Below are positions 8,801 to 18,800 of a stretch of 64,000 nt of DNA, one piece after another (within the stretch, counting starts at the first letter, position 1; every line of letters begins with the position of its first letter). Source of the stretch: Microglena sp. YARC (taxonomy: Eukaryota > Chlorophyta > Chlorophyceae > Chlamydomonadales > Chlamydomonadaceae). Below the pieces are notes generated by a model, which was given only the letters and a program-made list of their open reading frames with translations, was not told the DNA's origin and made no database searches. Location of the stretch: positions 127,259,556 through 127,323,555 of the forward strand of contig CM039462.1 of assembly GCA_022414725.1 (NCBI GenBank). The letters are read 5' to 3'. Both the position numbers and the translations under genes were made by a program.

Positions 8801-11129
8801 ACTAAATCAACGGACATGCCTCTAGGTGACGGGGCTATGTCTAGCACATTTAAATAAATACGTGTAGAACATAATTAATAAACTTTGGGTGTGATGACTA
8901 GGGACCGGCATATCATGTGATGCTGACCAAAGGCGAGTATGATATCATACAACTTGCATAATATGATAGTGTATATAAATAGTATTTTTGGACTGGACAG
9001 ACTGCCGGCATCATAAGCGATGACATGATATCATATGATAATGCTGTTCCCTAGTTATGAACTAAACTGAGCATCAGCCAATAAACAAAATCAGCCAACA
9101 CCACCTGCACAGAGAAGAGAAGTCCTTAGTAAACTCTCATATTGAGAAGGGGAGGACGGAACACATAAACTAACACCGCCCTCTCCCCCTTGCTCTTGTC
9201 TCTAGTCTGCAATTTTTGGTGGGTGATATTACTGAGGTGATGGCCATCAAGCAAGTCTTCAGCGACACATCCTACATCAAGATGAATGTGACCTAGTCGT
9301 TGCCCGGACATAAGCCCGATTAAAATACACCAACTAACACCGCCCTCTACCCCTTTCTCTTGTTTCGTGTCTGCAGTACCTTGGTGGGTGATATTGCCGA
9401 GGTGAGGGCCGTCAAGCAAGTCTTCACCGACACCACCAACATCAAGATAAATGTGCCCAAGTTGTTGACTGAACACCAGCCCTATTAAAAACATCAACTA
9501 ACACCGCTCTCTCCCCCTTTCTCCTGCTTCTTGTCTGCAGTACCTTGGTGGGTGATATTGCCGAGGTGAGGGCCGTCAAGCAAGTCTTCAGCGACACATC
9601 ATACATCAAGATGAACGCAACCAAGTCGTTGATCGGACACGGCTTGGGAGCTGCTGGAGGCTTGGAGGGCATCGCTGTGGTGAAGGCCATTACAACGGGT
9701 TGGTTGCACCCCACCCTGAACCAGGTATGTCTCACCTGACTTGATATATGTTTTTGCCTTCTTGTTTTTAGCGGAGCCCCCCCTTCTTTTGGGGGCGGAC
9801 GTCACCCTCACCCAGGATGACCCCTTCTGGGGGGCGGGCCCTCACCCTCACATGACTTCATAAATATTTTTGAATCTTTTCTGGCTGCAACCCACCCTGA
9901 ACTAGGTACGACTCACCTGACTTCATATGTTTATATGGGATCTTTTTTTTTTTTTTTTTTTATGATGGAGCCCTGCCATCTGGGGGGCTCCTGCCCCCAG
10001 GGTCCCCCCGTTGTCTGTTTATGCGACTGACCAACATTTGTGCGACCGACTCCAAGCCTAAAACGGTAGCCAACTGTCTCGTAACTAACTGGCATCGGTC
10101 CGCTCCATTCCGTTGCCAACAATGTATTATTTGCCTTGTGAGGCGAGGAGGAGGATATAAGAAGAGGCTACATATATCATGAGAGACGTTTTTGTTTTGT
10201 TGTTGTATGCATGTATAGCCTCTTTCAGTGATTTACAATGGTCTAGTGGTAGACCAGATCGCCTAAGAATGAAGAGTCGGGGGTTCGACTCCCCCTTCGG
10301 TCGCTCTTGGCGTTGCAGGTCGTCGTCAACCGCGAGGGTAGCTTGTCCAGTTGAGGTAGGAGACCGCTCCGCACCCGCGTACGACGGGCTCCCTTAACAC
10401 CACGCCCCACCAGGCGTTATCATTACCTTTTATGCATGTATGTTACAGACCGGGGGTAGCCAATTAGGCCCAGGTGACTTGCCCGTCCTCAAATATACAA
10501 CAGGAGCATCAACACCAAAGAATGTATGTGAATTAACTAACCCTAAACCCTGTTGTTTTGAATGAACCCTAAACCTTCCCGTTTTTTATAAACTCCTAAT
10601 GAACCCCTAATAAATTCCTATAAATAAACCCTAAACCTTCTCGTTTTTAATTAACCCCTAATAAACTCCTATAAAAAAACTAAACCTTCCCGTTTTTATT
10701 AAACCCCTACTAAACTCCTATACAAAACCTTCCCGTTTTTGATAAACTCCTATAAATAAACCTAAATCCTTTTGTTTTGAATGATATGTAATCATGTGTG
10801 TTACTTCCAGGGTACTCTCATTGATGAAGTGGCCGGCATTGACACTTGCCCCAACACCAACGAATGTATGAGAATAAACCCTAAGGATCCTACCATTAAT
10901 ACTAAGAAACGAAGTATTGAACAGTGAGAAGCGCTAAAACCCTTTCGTTTTGAATGCTATGTAATCACGTATGTTACTTCACTTGCAGGGTACTCTCATT
11001 GACGAAGTGGCCGGCATTGACACTTGCCCCAACACCAAGGTCGAGCACAAGGTCGACGTTGGCATCTCAAACAGCTTTGGCTTCGGAGGCCACAACTCGG
11101 TCGTCGCTTTCGCTGCCTTCAAGGAATGA
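2865..11129 (+). CDS. KAS1: Plastid 3-oxoacyl-ACP synthase I (KAS I), last seven exons, 5' end missing
   Basis: Condensing enzyme of type II fatty acid synthesis, elongating acyl-ACP with malonyl-ACP in the plastid. Exons: 2865-3156, 5409-5495, 6089-6210, 7244-7340, 8033-8193, 9541-9724, 10989-11129. All junctions are GT-AG and all phases match; the stop is TGA. The joined 360 residues (numbered from the first whole codon here) hold the nucleophile Cys110 in SISTACAT, His250 in NYINGHAT, Lys281 and His286 in [15 protein letters not shown], and [11 protein letters not shown] near the C terminus. [19 protein letters not shown] and SVVAFAAFK favour KAS I over KAS II. The transit peptide and the first ~100 residues are not in the window, so transcription starts to the left. 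Introns hold junction-derived repeats, MITEs and a SINE. The catalytic set is intact, so it is probably functional. Confidence 0.95.
3029..4860 (+). repeat. 182-bp array made of the 3' part of KAS exon A plus its donor
   Basis: About ten tandem copies of [last ~128 bases of exon A + GTGCGGGG donor + ~54 bases of intron]. The first copy is the exon itself. Two subtypes mostly alternate: one with TTTCCGCCATGCTTCAG and CCCTCTTGG, the other with TTTGCGCCATGCTCCAG and CTCTCTGGG. This gives a 364-bp higher-order dimer, with a doubled second type near 4490 and a diverged last copy. Each copy encodes GLTVFQDGV...NMSGAL in one frame, then meets TGA in the next unit. No copy has a clear acceptor, so they look like non-coding exon ends. 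Confidence 0.95.
5015..5105 (+). repeat. Dispersed copy of the 99-bp repeat
   Basis: GGTGGTTGGCCCC, CAAGC, CTCAACCTCACGCCTCGTAA and TAAGGCGT match the 803-1082 monomer in inverse orientation. Confidence 0.7.
5140..5404 (+). repeat. Pyrimidine-rich tandem repeat at the KAS exon B acceptor
   Basis: Units of CTGACCCTTGTGGACC, TTGACCTGCCCCTT and GGTGACCATTTCC recur three times, and the last runs into the real acceptor CCTTGCAG at 5401-5408. The array copies the intron end, not the exon. Confidence 0.75.
5515..5790 (+). repeat. GGTTGGGGTTAGGGTTGGGGAGA-type minisatellite after exon B
   Basis: G-rich units of about 35 bp (GGGTTAGGGTTGGGGAGA, GGGTCTGTG) fill the start of the intron behind KAS exon B. 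It superficially resembles telomere repeat but has no regular TTTAGGG unit. Confidence 0.8.
5939..6055. mobile_element. MITE, TAGGGAACGGCA family, copy 1
   Basis: Matches the three better copies at 8899, 11412 and 16200: TAGGGACGAGCATATCAT at the start, GACCAAAGGCGAGTATGAT inside, and ACTGCCGGCATCATATGATA near the end. The right end is eroded (TCCTA only). It lies in the KAS intron between exons B and C. Confidence 0.75.
6296..6335 (+). repeat. Shard of KAS exon C in its donor-side intron
   Basis: CATGCCCGTTGGTCTTGGC, AGCTTGGTTGCTTGTAGG repeats exon C positions 6133-6171 (encoding [11 protein letters not shown]), with small changes and no donor of its own. Confidence 0.75.
6383..6555. mobile_element. 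MITE-like inverted repeat element (CAGCTTCTAG family), copy 2
   Basis: Left end TAGCTACGAGAAGCAGCTTA then TAGGCAGCTCC; the right end is its imperfect reverse complement (GGAGCTGCCTAGAAGCTGG, then CTCAATAGCTA). The arms also pair through CCACCCTTGGGCCAAACC / GGTTTGGCCCAAGGATGG. Its relative is at 1451-1599. Confidence 0.75.
6836..6985 (+). mobile_element. Degenerate tRNA-derived SINE
   Basis: Keeps a B-box-like GGGTTTGAATCCC, a CGCTGTCAAGCGCCATGGTAG block, CCAGGTGAAGTAGCAG and the 3' end CCCACCAGGAGTTATCATTAC. These match in order the SINE at 10217-10430. The A-box half is lost. Confidence 0.6.
7036..7160 (+). repeat. Acceptor-side shards of KAS exon D
   Basis: ATTCAAATGTGCCGTACCTT, AACACAGGCCTTGGCA (7037 on) and ATTCAAATGTGCTATGCCTT (7118 on) copy the intron end and first bases of exon D (real copy 7218-7255). 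Confidence 0.75.
7440..7680 (+). repeat. Donor-side shards of KAS exon D (two copies)
   Basis: GAATCACTGGAGCATGCCCA with GCGGTGAGGCTGGT at 7450-7505 and GAATCGCTGGAGCATGCTCA with AAGGTATGG at 7620-7670 repeat the end of exon D and its donor (7303-7350). Both retain a GT donor-like site but carry frame-breaking changes. A GT/GGT simple repeat lies between. Confidence 0.8.
7771..7990 (+). repeat. Acceptor-side shards of KAS exon E (two copies)
   Basis: CACAGCCCATTGCTGTGTAC at 7777 and CACAGTCTGTTGCGGAGGAC, TCGGGCGGCGCCA at 7897 copy the acceptor and first codons of exon E (8026-8065). CTCCCACCCACACT spacers fall between them. Confidence 0.8.
8385..8830 (+). repeat. Donor-side shards of KAS exon E (three main copies)
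   Basis: TGCATCGAGAAGGCCTTGGT, AGACTCTCGTATCGAGAAGG and ACGGACATGCCACTTGGTGA recur at 8390, 8560 and 8726, each followed by the same AT-rich intron start with ATAATACGTA. They derive from the last ~80 bases of exon E plus its donor. The second has deletions; the third has an internal duplication. Part of the unit recurs near 9105-9150. Confidence 0.85.
8899..9053. mobile_element. MITE, TAGGGAACGGCA family, copy 2
   Basis: Terminal inverted repeats TAGGGACCGGCATATCAT and ATGATAATGCTGTTCCCTA. Flanking octamers GTGATGAC (8891-8898) and GTTATGAA (9054-9061) agree at 6 of 8 positions, as expected for an old 8-bp target duplication of a hAT-type element. Confidence 0.8.
9205..9465 (+). repeat. Acceptor-side shards of KAS exon F (two copies)
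   Basis: TGGTGGGTGATATTACTGAG (9219 on) and TGGTGGGTGATATTGCCGAG (9382 on), each with AAGCAAGTCTTC further along, are copies of the exon F start with its pyrimidine tract. Period is about 165 bp, and the third copy is the real exon at 9541. The first has lost the AG (TCTGCAAT) and gains an in-frame stop; the second keeps CTGCAG but diverges from the protein after ~30 codons. Confidence 0.9.
9725..9940 (+). repeat. Donor-side shard of KAS exon F
   Basis: GGCTGCAACCCACCCTGAAC, TAGGTACGACTCACCTGACT at 9884 repeats the exon F end and donor at 9705-9745 with a changed splice site. A GGCGGAGCCCCCCC-like tract and a T-run fill the rest. Confidence 0.75.
9960..10125 (+). repeat. Dispersed repeat (GGAGCCC / CGTAACTAACT family), degenerate copy
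   Basis: Shares GGAGCCC, GGGGGGCTCC, CTGACC..GCGACCGAC, TCTCGTAACTAACT and TCCGTTGCCA in order with 14305-14525 and the inverse copy at 31755-32025. Confidence 0.5.
10217..10430 (+). mobile_element. tRNA-derived SINE, full-length, with 11-bp target duplication
   Basis: Contains pol III promoter elements: A box TGGTCTAGTGGTAGA and B box GGGTTCGACTCCC, spaced as in a tRNA. These are followed by a family-specific 3' body ending CCCCACCAGGCGTTATCATT. It is flanked by a perfect direct repeat TATGCATGTAT (10206-10216 and 10431-10441), the mark of LINE-assisted insertion. It lies in the last KAS intron. Relatives: 14095, 16615, 22324, 31443, 34722 and (eroded) 6836. Confidence 0.92.
10490..10880 (+). 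repeat. Tandem intron repeat plus acceptor-side shards of KAS exon G
   Basis: From 10540 to 10790 a ~65-bp unit (AACCCTAAACCTTCCCGTTT, AACTCCTA) repeats. At 10805-10867, TTCCAGGGTACTCTCATTGA and CCGGCATTGACACTTGCCCC copy the acceptor and first ~55 bases of exon G (real copy 10985-11040), ending in a changed tail. A shorter relative (CATCAACACCAAAGAATGTA) is at 10508. Confidence 0.8.
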
Positions 11130-11411
11130 GCTATAGGTTGTTCCTATCCATTACTGGGCCAAGCCCCCTCTCCAGTGTAGGGCTAGCCCTCCCCCCTAGC
11201 GATAGGGGGTGGCTGGAATTTATGGGAGGGGGGCAACTTGAAAATGGATTTAGACACTGCAACGAACTCGATAGTGGAAGGGTGAAGCAAGTTTAAAATT
11301 GTTGGCTCAAATAACCGGGGGGGGGGGAGGGGGGGGGGGGGGATTTGCATTATGCACCGATAAGTCCATGCATGTGAGTTCTAGTTCCATTCTACTAATT
11401 ACCTTTTTTAC
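11130..11411 (+). other. KAS I 3' flank
   Basis: After the TGA stop this stretch has no further coding signal. It holds short G-runs and a long poly-G near 11320-11342. I could not choose a polyadenylation signal with confidence. Confidence 0.5.
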
Positions 11412-11551
11412 TAGGTACCAGCATATCATATGATGTTGACCAAAGGCGAGTATGTTATCATACAAACTGCATTATATGATATTGTACATAAATGGTACAT
11501 TCAGCCTAGCAAGGCCGTGGGTATCATGTGATATCATATTGCCGTTCCCTA
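11412..11551. mobile_element. MITE, TAGGGAACGGCA family, copy 3
   Basis: Ends TAGGTACCAGCATATCAT and TGCCGTTCCCTA; internal GACCAAAGGCGAGTATG as in the other copies. Flanks TTTTTTAC and CTTATTAC match at 6 of 8 positions (old 8-bp target duplication). Confidence 0.8.
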
Positions 11552-11699
11552 CTTATTACTTGGGGTAGCCAATAGTGTGATTGAACTCGCCCAACTTTCT
11601 GAAAATAATTTTCAGAGCCGAGTCTCCCTAAGTCTATGAGGGCTCCATTAACGGTTCATATAACAATACTAGCGTTTATTGTACTAATCGTATGGCATA

Positions 11700-12185
11700 T
11701 CCTGTTCTACCTGAACTTGAACTTGTTTGCATAGCTTCAGCCAGCAATTTGGCTGCTCGCCGTCTCCGGCAGTACTACATTATTACCAGGAAGTGTAAAC
11801 GCGAACAAATCACTTATTATTTTTTCTCTTCTTCTTCTGAACGATAAAAAAGTAAAAAAACGTATCATGCCAGGATCATGCCTGTACAAAAAACTTGATC
11901 CAATCTCTTCATACATGCATGGACATAGGAATCTTCTTGATCTTGAACTTGGTTACATAGCTTCAGCCGGATATTAGGTTGCTCGCCGTCCTCGGCAGGA
12001 AAAACATTATTGCCAGGAAAATGTAGACTCGAACGAATCACTTTTTCAGTTTATGAAAACACACTTTTTCGTTTTTCGGTTTTTCTTCTTTCCTCATCAT
12101 CCTGTGAACGATAAAGACAGCACAAAAAACATGGTCATACATAAAACAGACTTGTCGACTTGATCCAGAATCTTCATTAGGTAGT
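11700..12185. repeat. Tandem duplication of about 240 bp
   Basis: CATAGCTTCAGCC..TGCTCGCCGTC..CGGCAG..ACATTATT.CCAGGAA..GAACGATAAA occurs twice (about 11720-11850 and 11945-12115). No gene is evident in either copy. Confidence 0.75.
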
Positions 12186-12219
12186 GGCAGGAAGTTATAA
12201 ATCATATAACACATATTAC

Positions 12220-12734
12220 TAGGGCTGTCAATACCGTACGGTATTTTTAATTACCGTACGATATATCGTGATATACCGTACGGTATCGATACCGTACGAT
12301 ATTTTTACACCCTTATGGGGGGAAATCAGTTAAAGACCAGGGGGATATAACAGGAAATACCGTTTACACGTCCATACACTTAAAATCAAGTCAAATGAAC
12401 CAATACTGAGGGAACTAGAAAAACACGGTAATATCGTGGTCTATTACATTACGATATATCGTGATATATCGTACAGTATTAGGCGGTATCCAAAATTCCC
12501 TGGTCCAGACTCAGGTGCTCCTGCCGAGAATCGAACCGCCGACCTGCCGAGTGGTAGATGTTTTCGTAGACCACAGGACCACAGGATATGGTTGAACACG
12601 ATATATTGTACGGTAAAGATGATATACCGTACTGTAATCCCAAAAATACCGTACGCTGGAACTTTATTACTGTACGATATATCGTACGGCACACGGTAAA
12701 ATAATTACCGGGCGATATAAAGCTTGACAGCCTT
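12220..12734. mobile_element. 515-bp palindromic MITE (TAGGGCTGTCAA family) with 9-bp target duplication
   Basis: Ends TAGGGCTGTCAA and TTGACAGCCTT, flanked by a perfect direct repeat ACATATTAC (12211-12219, 12735-12743). The interior is dominated by ACCGTACGGTAT / CGATATATCG palindromes. The middle holds GAATCGAACCGCCGACCTGC, which on the minus strand gives a tRNA B-box-like GGTTCGATTC. A rearranged relative is at 58697-59135. No transposase is encoded. Confidence 0.88.
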
Positions 12735-12851
12735 ACATATTACGCACCACCTGTGAGGTAGGTCTCTGATAAGAGAAGTAGGCGTCTCAGGTTTCCCATT
12801 TTCATCCCATGAGGAGGACATCCAAGTCTGGTGCCCAGCATTCTTCCTCCC

Positions 12852-15800
12852 TTATGATCCCGAGCTTGCATCTCTAGGGCGCGTATCTGATGACTTGGTG
12901 CTAAACTGAAAGAAAATATGGTTGGAGAATAGGACCTCCTCCACTTTGTTCCCGTTTACTGGTTTAATGTCGAAGGTCCCACACCTCCATGTAACTTGGT
13001 GGCCAGAGATTCATCCAGGGAATCTTCCAAGGAGTACAACGTCGCTAGGGCGTCAGATACATCCTTGCCAAAACAGTATTTGCGTTTTCTAGCCATATTG
13101 AAAGTTCCATAATTTAATCACTGATTTCAATTAGAAATGGTGAATTGGGAATTGACCCGTTTCCTTTAACGTTATGTATTTGGGGACAGATCGCTCCACA
13201 CGTTACATAAATCCAGCATGCCTCATGTGAATATCTGTAGATGCTACTTTGTCTCTGCTGGTAGCACCAAGGAGATGTTGGAATTGAAATTGAAATTGTT
13301 ACATCCGTATAATACAGTTACTCACAGGACGTGAAGTTAAGGACACCATAGCATAGGCCGGAGCTAGCTATAGTCACTGTAGGACCACCACATTGAAAAG
13401 GTTCACCGCCGATGCAAGCACCGTTAGCCACATTATGCCAGTGCGCCGTACTACGGGGGGTTTTTCACCCCGGTTTGGGAGCACCAACACAAAGTAACTG
13501 GCTAGACTGAAAAAGCTGGTAGTGCTGGTAGCACCAAGGAGATGTTGAATGAGACCAGCAGGGTAGGGTAATTCAAAGCGTGCGCTTTTGAGTGCTGACT
13601 TTTTGACCCTGCCTGCGCTTTATGCGCAGTTTTTTGCAACCCCTTGTGGGCGCTGCAAGCAATTTTTGCGCTTTTTGCACTACAAAGCCCATTTTTTTTG
13701 TTTTCAAGTGCGCTAAAGCGCTGGCCAATTTGGCCATTTGAAGTACCCTGCAGCAGGGAACTTCAATTGACCAAATTGGTCAGCGCTTAAAGCACACAAA
13801 CGTCAAATTGGTCAGCGCTTTTTAGTGCAAGAAGCGCAAAAACTGCGCGCTGTGCCCACTGGGGGTTGAAAAAACTGCGCGAAACGCGCAGAGGGGCTCA
13901 AAAAGGCAGCGCGGCACGCGCTTGGTAGTAACCTGGAGACCAGTGCTCCAGATTTGAGAGCCATAAATTCCATAAGATAAGGCAGAAGACTGGGGACAGG
14001 AATTTGCAAGACCCCTTCTATCTGTAGTAGCCCGATCGTAGTACTGTAGGATTGATGACCGATAGTCGCCTCCGCCAGATATATACATATCCGACTCGGG
14101 GGTTCGACTCCCCCTTCGGTCGCTCTTGGCGTTGCAGGTCGTTGTCAACCGCGATGGTAGCTTGTTCCAGTTGAGGTAGGAGACCGCTCCCCACCCGCGT
14201 ACGACGGGCTCCCTTAACACCACACCCCACCAGGCGTTATCATTACATATCCGATATAAATATTCCGGGATGAGGATCAACGAGACATCTACCTCTGTGC
14301 ACATTTTTGGCGGAGCCCCCCCTTCTGGAGGGCGGGATCCCCCAGTGCTACCCATTTGTCCGGTCGACCGACCATCCATCCGTCTGACCGCTGACCGTGA
14401 TGAAGCCCGACACGTCAGCCATCGGTCTCGTAACTAACTCGCTTCCGTTGCCACCTGTCGCTCCCTCGCAATCACTCTCCGCCAATTTGTAGCGTCGCAG
14501 GCGACGCTGCATCGAACTTGTCCTACTCATGCTGAATGCTCCAGTGGCCTCTTACACTATCCATGGCGCTTGAAGACTGGGGAGGGGCTTTCCATGGAGA
14601 TGTCTTCCACCTGCGAATAAGAAGACCATAGTACATTTCATTGGCTAATGGTGATGATGGTTGCGATTTCACATGTTAAAGGTCACATGACATCACATGT
14701 TGTGATGATGGTTGCCATGTCACATTGGTTTGCGATGATGTTTTGTGATGATGCTTGTTTAGTTCTGTTGTGATCCTGTGGTACAGCAGCACCCGACAGC
14801 TGTAAACTACCTGAGTGTAGTACGACCAGTGTGGTGATAGCCCCGCACTGCCATTCCTTCCCCATGCTATTCATCTATGTATATCAATCTTTGTAATTAG
14901 TCTACACTCCTTAGTTCATTACAAGTTATGGGTGGATGGAGCACACATCCCCCGTTCAATGAGACACTGTCAACTGTGTCGGTTCCAAAAACCTGAGGAT
15001 GAAATGCATATGTTTGAGTGCCCTTTTTATAATGTCATTCGCCTCCACTACCAGAAGCTGTTTACATATATGTATAGGCATGTCCATGGGGAAACCGACT
15101 TAACCGTCTGGAGTGTGGAATTCTGCGGTTCCACATTCAGAACCTTAGTGAATTGAAATAGCACTAAGACTTTTTGGAGCAACCTAGCCGACTATCTTTC
15201 TACTTGAAGAAGAGCAAGACAGGAAGCCCTGGACTGCTTAGTGGCACCGTAATTTATTCTCCTTTTTTTCCTTGCGACTTCTCATTTTTTAGCTTCTTAC
15301 CTCCATCACTGTTAGTGGTTGAGATCAGGGTCCTGCTCTAGGGTTTTTAATATCTGCACCACTGTTAGTGGTTGAGATCTGGGTCCTGCTTTAGGGTTTT
15401 TAAGTCGCGTGAGTCGCGTGAGTCGCATACACCATTGTGGTGTCAAGTAGACTTCAACATGAAATGTAATGTAATGTAATGTAACGTAATGCTAACCACT
15501 GCGCTTGTAAAGTATGTTGTACCATTGAGGCAGTCTGCCCAAGAGTTGCTGCCTATCACCGCAACTGGTGGCATATATTGTTACCAGGGTACTACTTTTC
15601 GCCAAATTGGTCAGCGCTTAAAGCGCACACACGTCAAATTGGTCAACGCTTTGTAGTGCAAGAAGCGCAAAAACAGTGCGCTGTGCCCACAGGGGGTTGA
15701 AAAAACTGTGTGAAACGCAAAGTTGGGCTCAAAAAGCGCGCAAGAAATCGCGCTGCTGCGCTTTGTAGTACCCTGATTGATAACCTGGAGGAATTGAAAC

Positions 15801-18800
15801 ACCTCCCTCTCAATTCACGGGAAGGTTAAAACTTAAAGCTGGTCAGACGGTAATCTACATTTATCCACCCTCCGGGCTTCCTCCTGCCGGTCATCAAGAC
15901 TTCGGTCAGGCTCAGGGTTGCACTAATGCAGCCTCAGGGCCCAGGAACGCTTAGGCTCAGGGTCAGGGTTGCACTGATGCAGGCTCGGGGCCCAGGAACG
16001 TTCAGGCTCAGGCTCAGGGTTGCACGCACAGGCTCAGGCTCAAGGTTGCACTGATGCAGTCTCAGGGCCCAGAAACGCTCTTAGTCAGTCAGTCATCTTT
16101 GAGAGCCTCAATGGCACAACGCGTTTTACAAGCGCAGAGGTAGTATGTTCAAGGTCATGGGTTCCATTCATCAACTGAGTAACATAGACTGATTACGACT
16201 AGGGAACGGCAACATGGCATCATATGATGCCGGCAGTCTAAATAGGCCGAAGTTACCATTTAAATACAATATTATATGATGCACTTTGTATGATATCATA
16301 TTATATCATACTCACCTTTGGCCAACATCATATGATATGCCGATCGCTAATTACAACTGATTGATGCACCTAGATTAATAGGGAAGGAACGGCGACTATA
16401 GCGGCGACTATAACGGTGACTATAGCTAGTTCCGGCTTTTGCTATGGTGTCCTTAACTTCACGTCCTGTGAATAACTGTATTACACGGATGTAACAAGTT
16501 CAATTTCAATTTCAAGGAACGGCAGCTCAGGACTATCACCACACCGGCCGTACTGCACTAGGGTAGGGTACAACTGTCGGGTGCTGCTGTGCCACGGGGA
16601 TCACAACAAGAACAGGTAGTGATAACGCCTGGTGGGGCGTGGTGTTAAGGGAGCCCATCGTACGCGGGTGGGGAACGGTCTCCTACCTCAACTGGACAAG
16701 CTACCATCGCGGTTGACAACGACCTGCAACGCCAAGAGCGACCGAAGGGGGAGTCAAACCCCCGACTCTTCATCCTCAAGCGATCTGGTCTACCACTAGA
16801 CCATTGTATATCACTGAAAGGGGCTACAACAAGAACACATTGGCTCGTGATGATGGCTGCAATCAGGGATATTTTTTTCAAATAAAAAAGAGGAAATCTG
16901 ATTCCTTTTCTTTTTCCCCTCCCTGTTTTCCTCCCATAACAGGATCCTTATTCCGATTTTGGTCGATTTTGGTCATTTCAGTCAATTTAAGGGGGGGGGG
17001 AAAAAAGGTTTCTTATTCCGACAATTTCGGCCAAAACGGGGTCTTGTATTCCGATCGGAATGTATTCCGGAAAAATAAATCCCTGACACCCAGGACACAC
17101 AAATTTGACATACCTGATTAGGATCTTCCAAGTCAGCCAGATTACGAGGGCGGATGAACTTCCTAGACTGAGAGCGTGACGGAGCCTTTTCAGTCCCGCC
17201 CTTCTGAGGGGCTTCCCATCCTAACTTGGACTCCTTGACTTCTTTATCTGGTACAGAATCCTCTGTGGTGAGGTGAGGAGGGGTGGGTGGGGGGTGGGGA
17301 GGGGTGGGGGTGAGGCTGGGGGTAGGGGGTGGGGGGTTCAGGGGAGGAGGGGTGGGGGTGGGGGGTTGAGGGGAGGAGGGGTGGGGGTGGGGGTGGGGGT
17401 GAGGGGGTGGGGGGGTGAGGAGAGGGGAGGAGGGGTGGGGGTGGGGGTAAGGCTGGGGGTAGGGGGTGGAGGGGGGTGAGGGTGGGGATGGGGCGTGAGA
17501 TGAGGTGAGGTGAGGTGTGAGATGTGAGGTGTGAGATGTGAGTTGAGTTGAGTTGAGTTGAGGTGAAGTGGGGCAACCAAGGAATCTGTATGTTTGTAAA
17601 GCCGAAACTGAACATATTCATTTTGATCTTCCACAAGCATAAGCTTATGTTTTTCTGTGTGAACAAAACGTTATTTTGTGTGTAAAACATCTTTTGTTTT
17701 GAAAATAACGAAGTCATTACCTGGGACATATGTATGCGTTGATATTGGTGGTTGGCCCAAGTGCAAGCAAACGGGCTGGACCCCCAAACTCACGCCTCAT
17801 AGTAAGGCGTACTATTCATTTATTTATAAAGAGTCCTTGCCTGAGGATTTGCGCTGTTGGTGGCAAACACACTGTTGGTGGCATAACATATGTACGCGTT
17901 GTTGGTTGAAAAAATATATGTATGCATTGTTGGTGGCAAAGCATATGTACGCATTGTTGGTGGAAAAAAAGTATGTATGCACTGTTGGTGGCAAAGCATA
18001 TGTACGCGATGTTGGTGGAAAAAACATATGTATGCATTGTTGGTGGCAAAGCATATGTAACGGTTGTTGGTGGAAAACATAACAAAGTCCTTACCTGGAG
18101 ATAGGCGGTGTTGGTGACGAGCAGACCTGATGTTCCTGACAAGCTTGGGAGAAAGTTCGGAATCATTCGCCTTGCCTGAAAAGCTCTTCCTGCTGCCAAA
18201 TTCGACCTGAGGGGCAGAGCTCCTGCCTTTCTTGGGCATGAAAGAAGAACGCTCCTTGTTGCCTGGGTAGCAAACATGGTTAACAGTCAGCACAAAGGTT
18301 GTTCAAAACGTTATATTTCACCTCTCAAACATCCAGAGCCCAGTTTTGGTTTTGGAGAGTCCAGTTTACCATAAACGTTGGTTTTGGCTCATGAAATGTT
18401 GAGATTGGCTCATGAAACGTTGGTTTTGGCTCATAGGACATTGCACATCGCTCCTTGTTGCCTGGGTAGAAACCATCATAAGTAGGGGTCGGCTACACCA
18501 TATAATATGAATGAATAAATAATATTATATAATAGTATTATATAATAATATTAGTCGGACGAGCCGTCTCACCAGAATCTCAAATTTATTTGTAAAACTA
18601 ACATTATTGTGACACTCAAATAATATTAGTTAATATTAATTTTTCTAACATCTGGTAGAGCATAACAGCTGATAATAATGTACTTTCCGATTGGGGATTT
18701 TTTCCAGAGGTCCGATTAACTCCTGCCACTTAGGGCCAGGTTCGAGACACGGTGGTTACCCAGAGGTCAACGACTGCCTACTCAGAGGTTGACAGTTATC

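Noticed and set aside
10540..10790. Plant-type telomere repeat (CCCTAAA)
   Set aside because: AACCCTAAACC occurs only as part of a ~65-bp intron unit; there is no regular heptamer array.
12852..12854. Reassigned TAA codon (some green algae read TAA/TAG as Gln)
   Set aside because: The open frame after this TAA is short enough to be chance, and other genes here give no support for reassignment.
16110..16180. Possible tRNA gene (CAATGGCACAACGCG ... GGGTTCCATTC)
   Set aside because: Box-like motifs only; no convincing cloverleaf could be drawn, so it is not listed as a tRNA.
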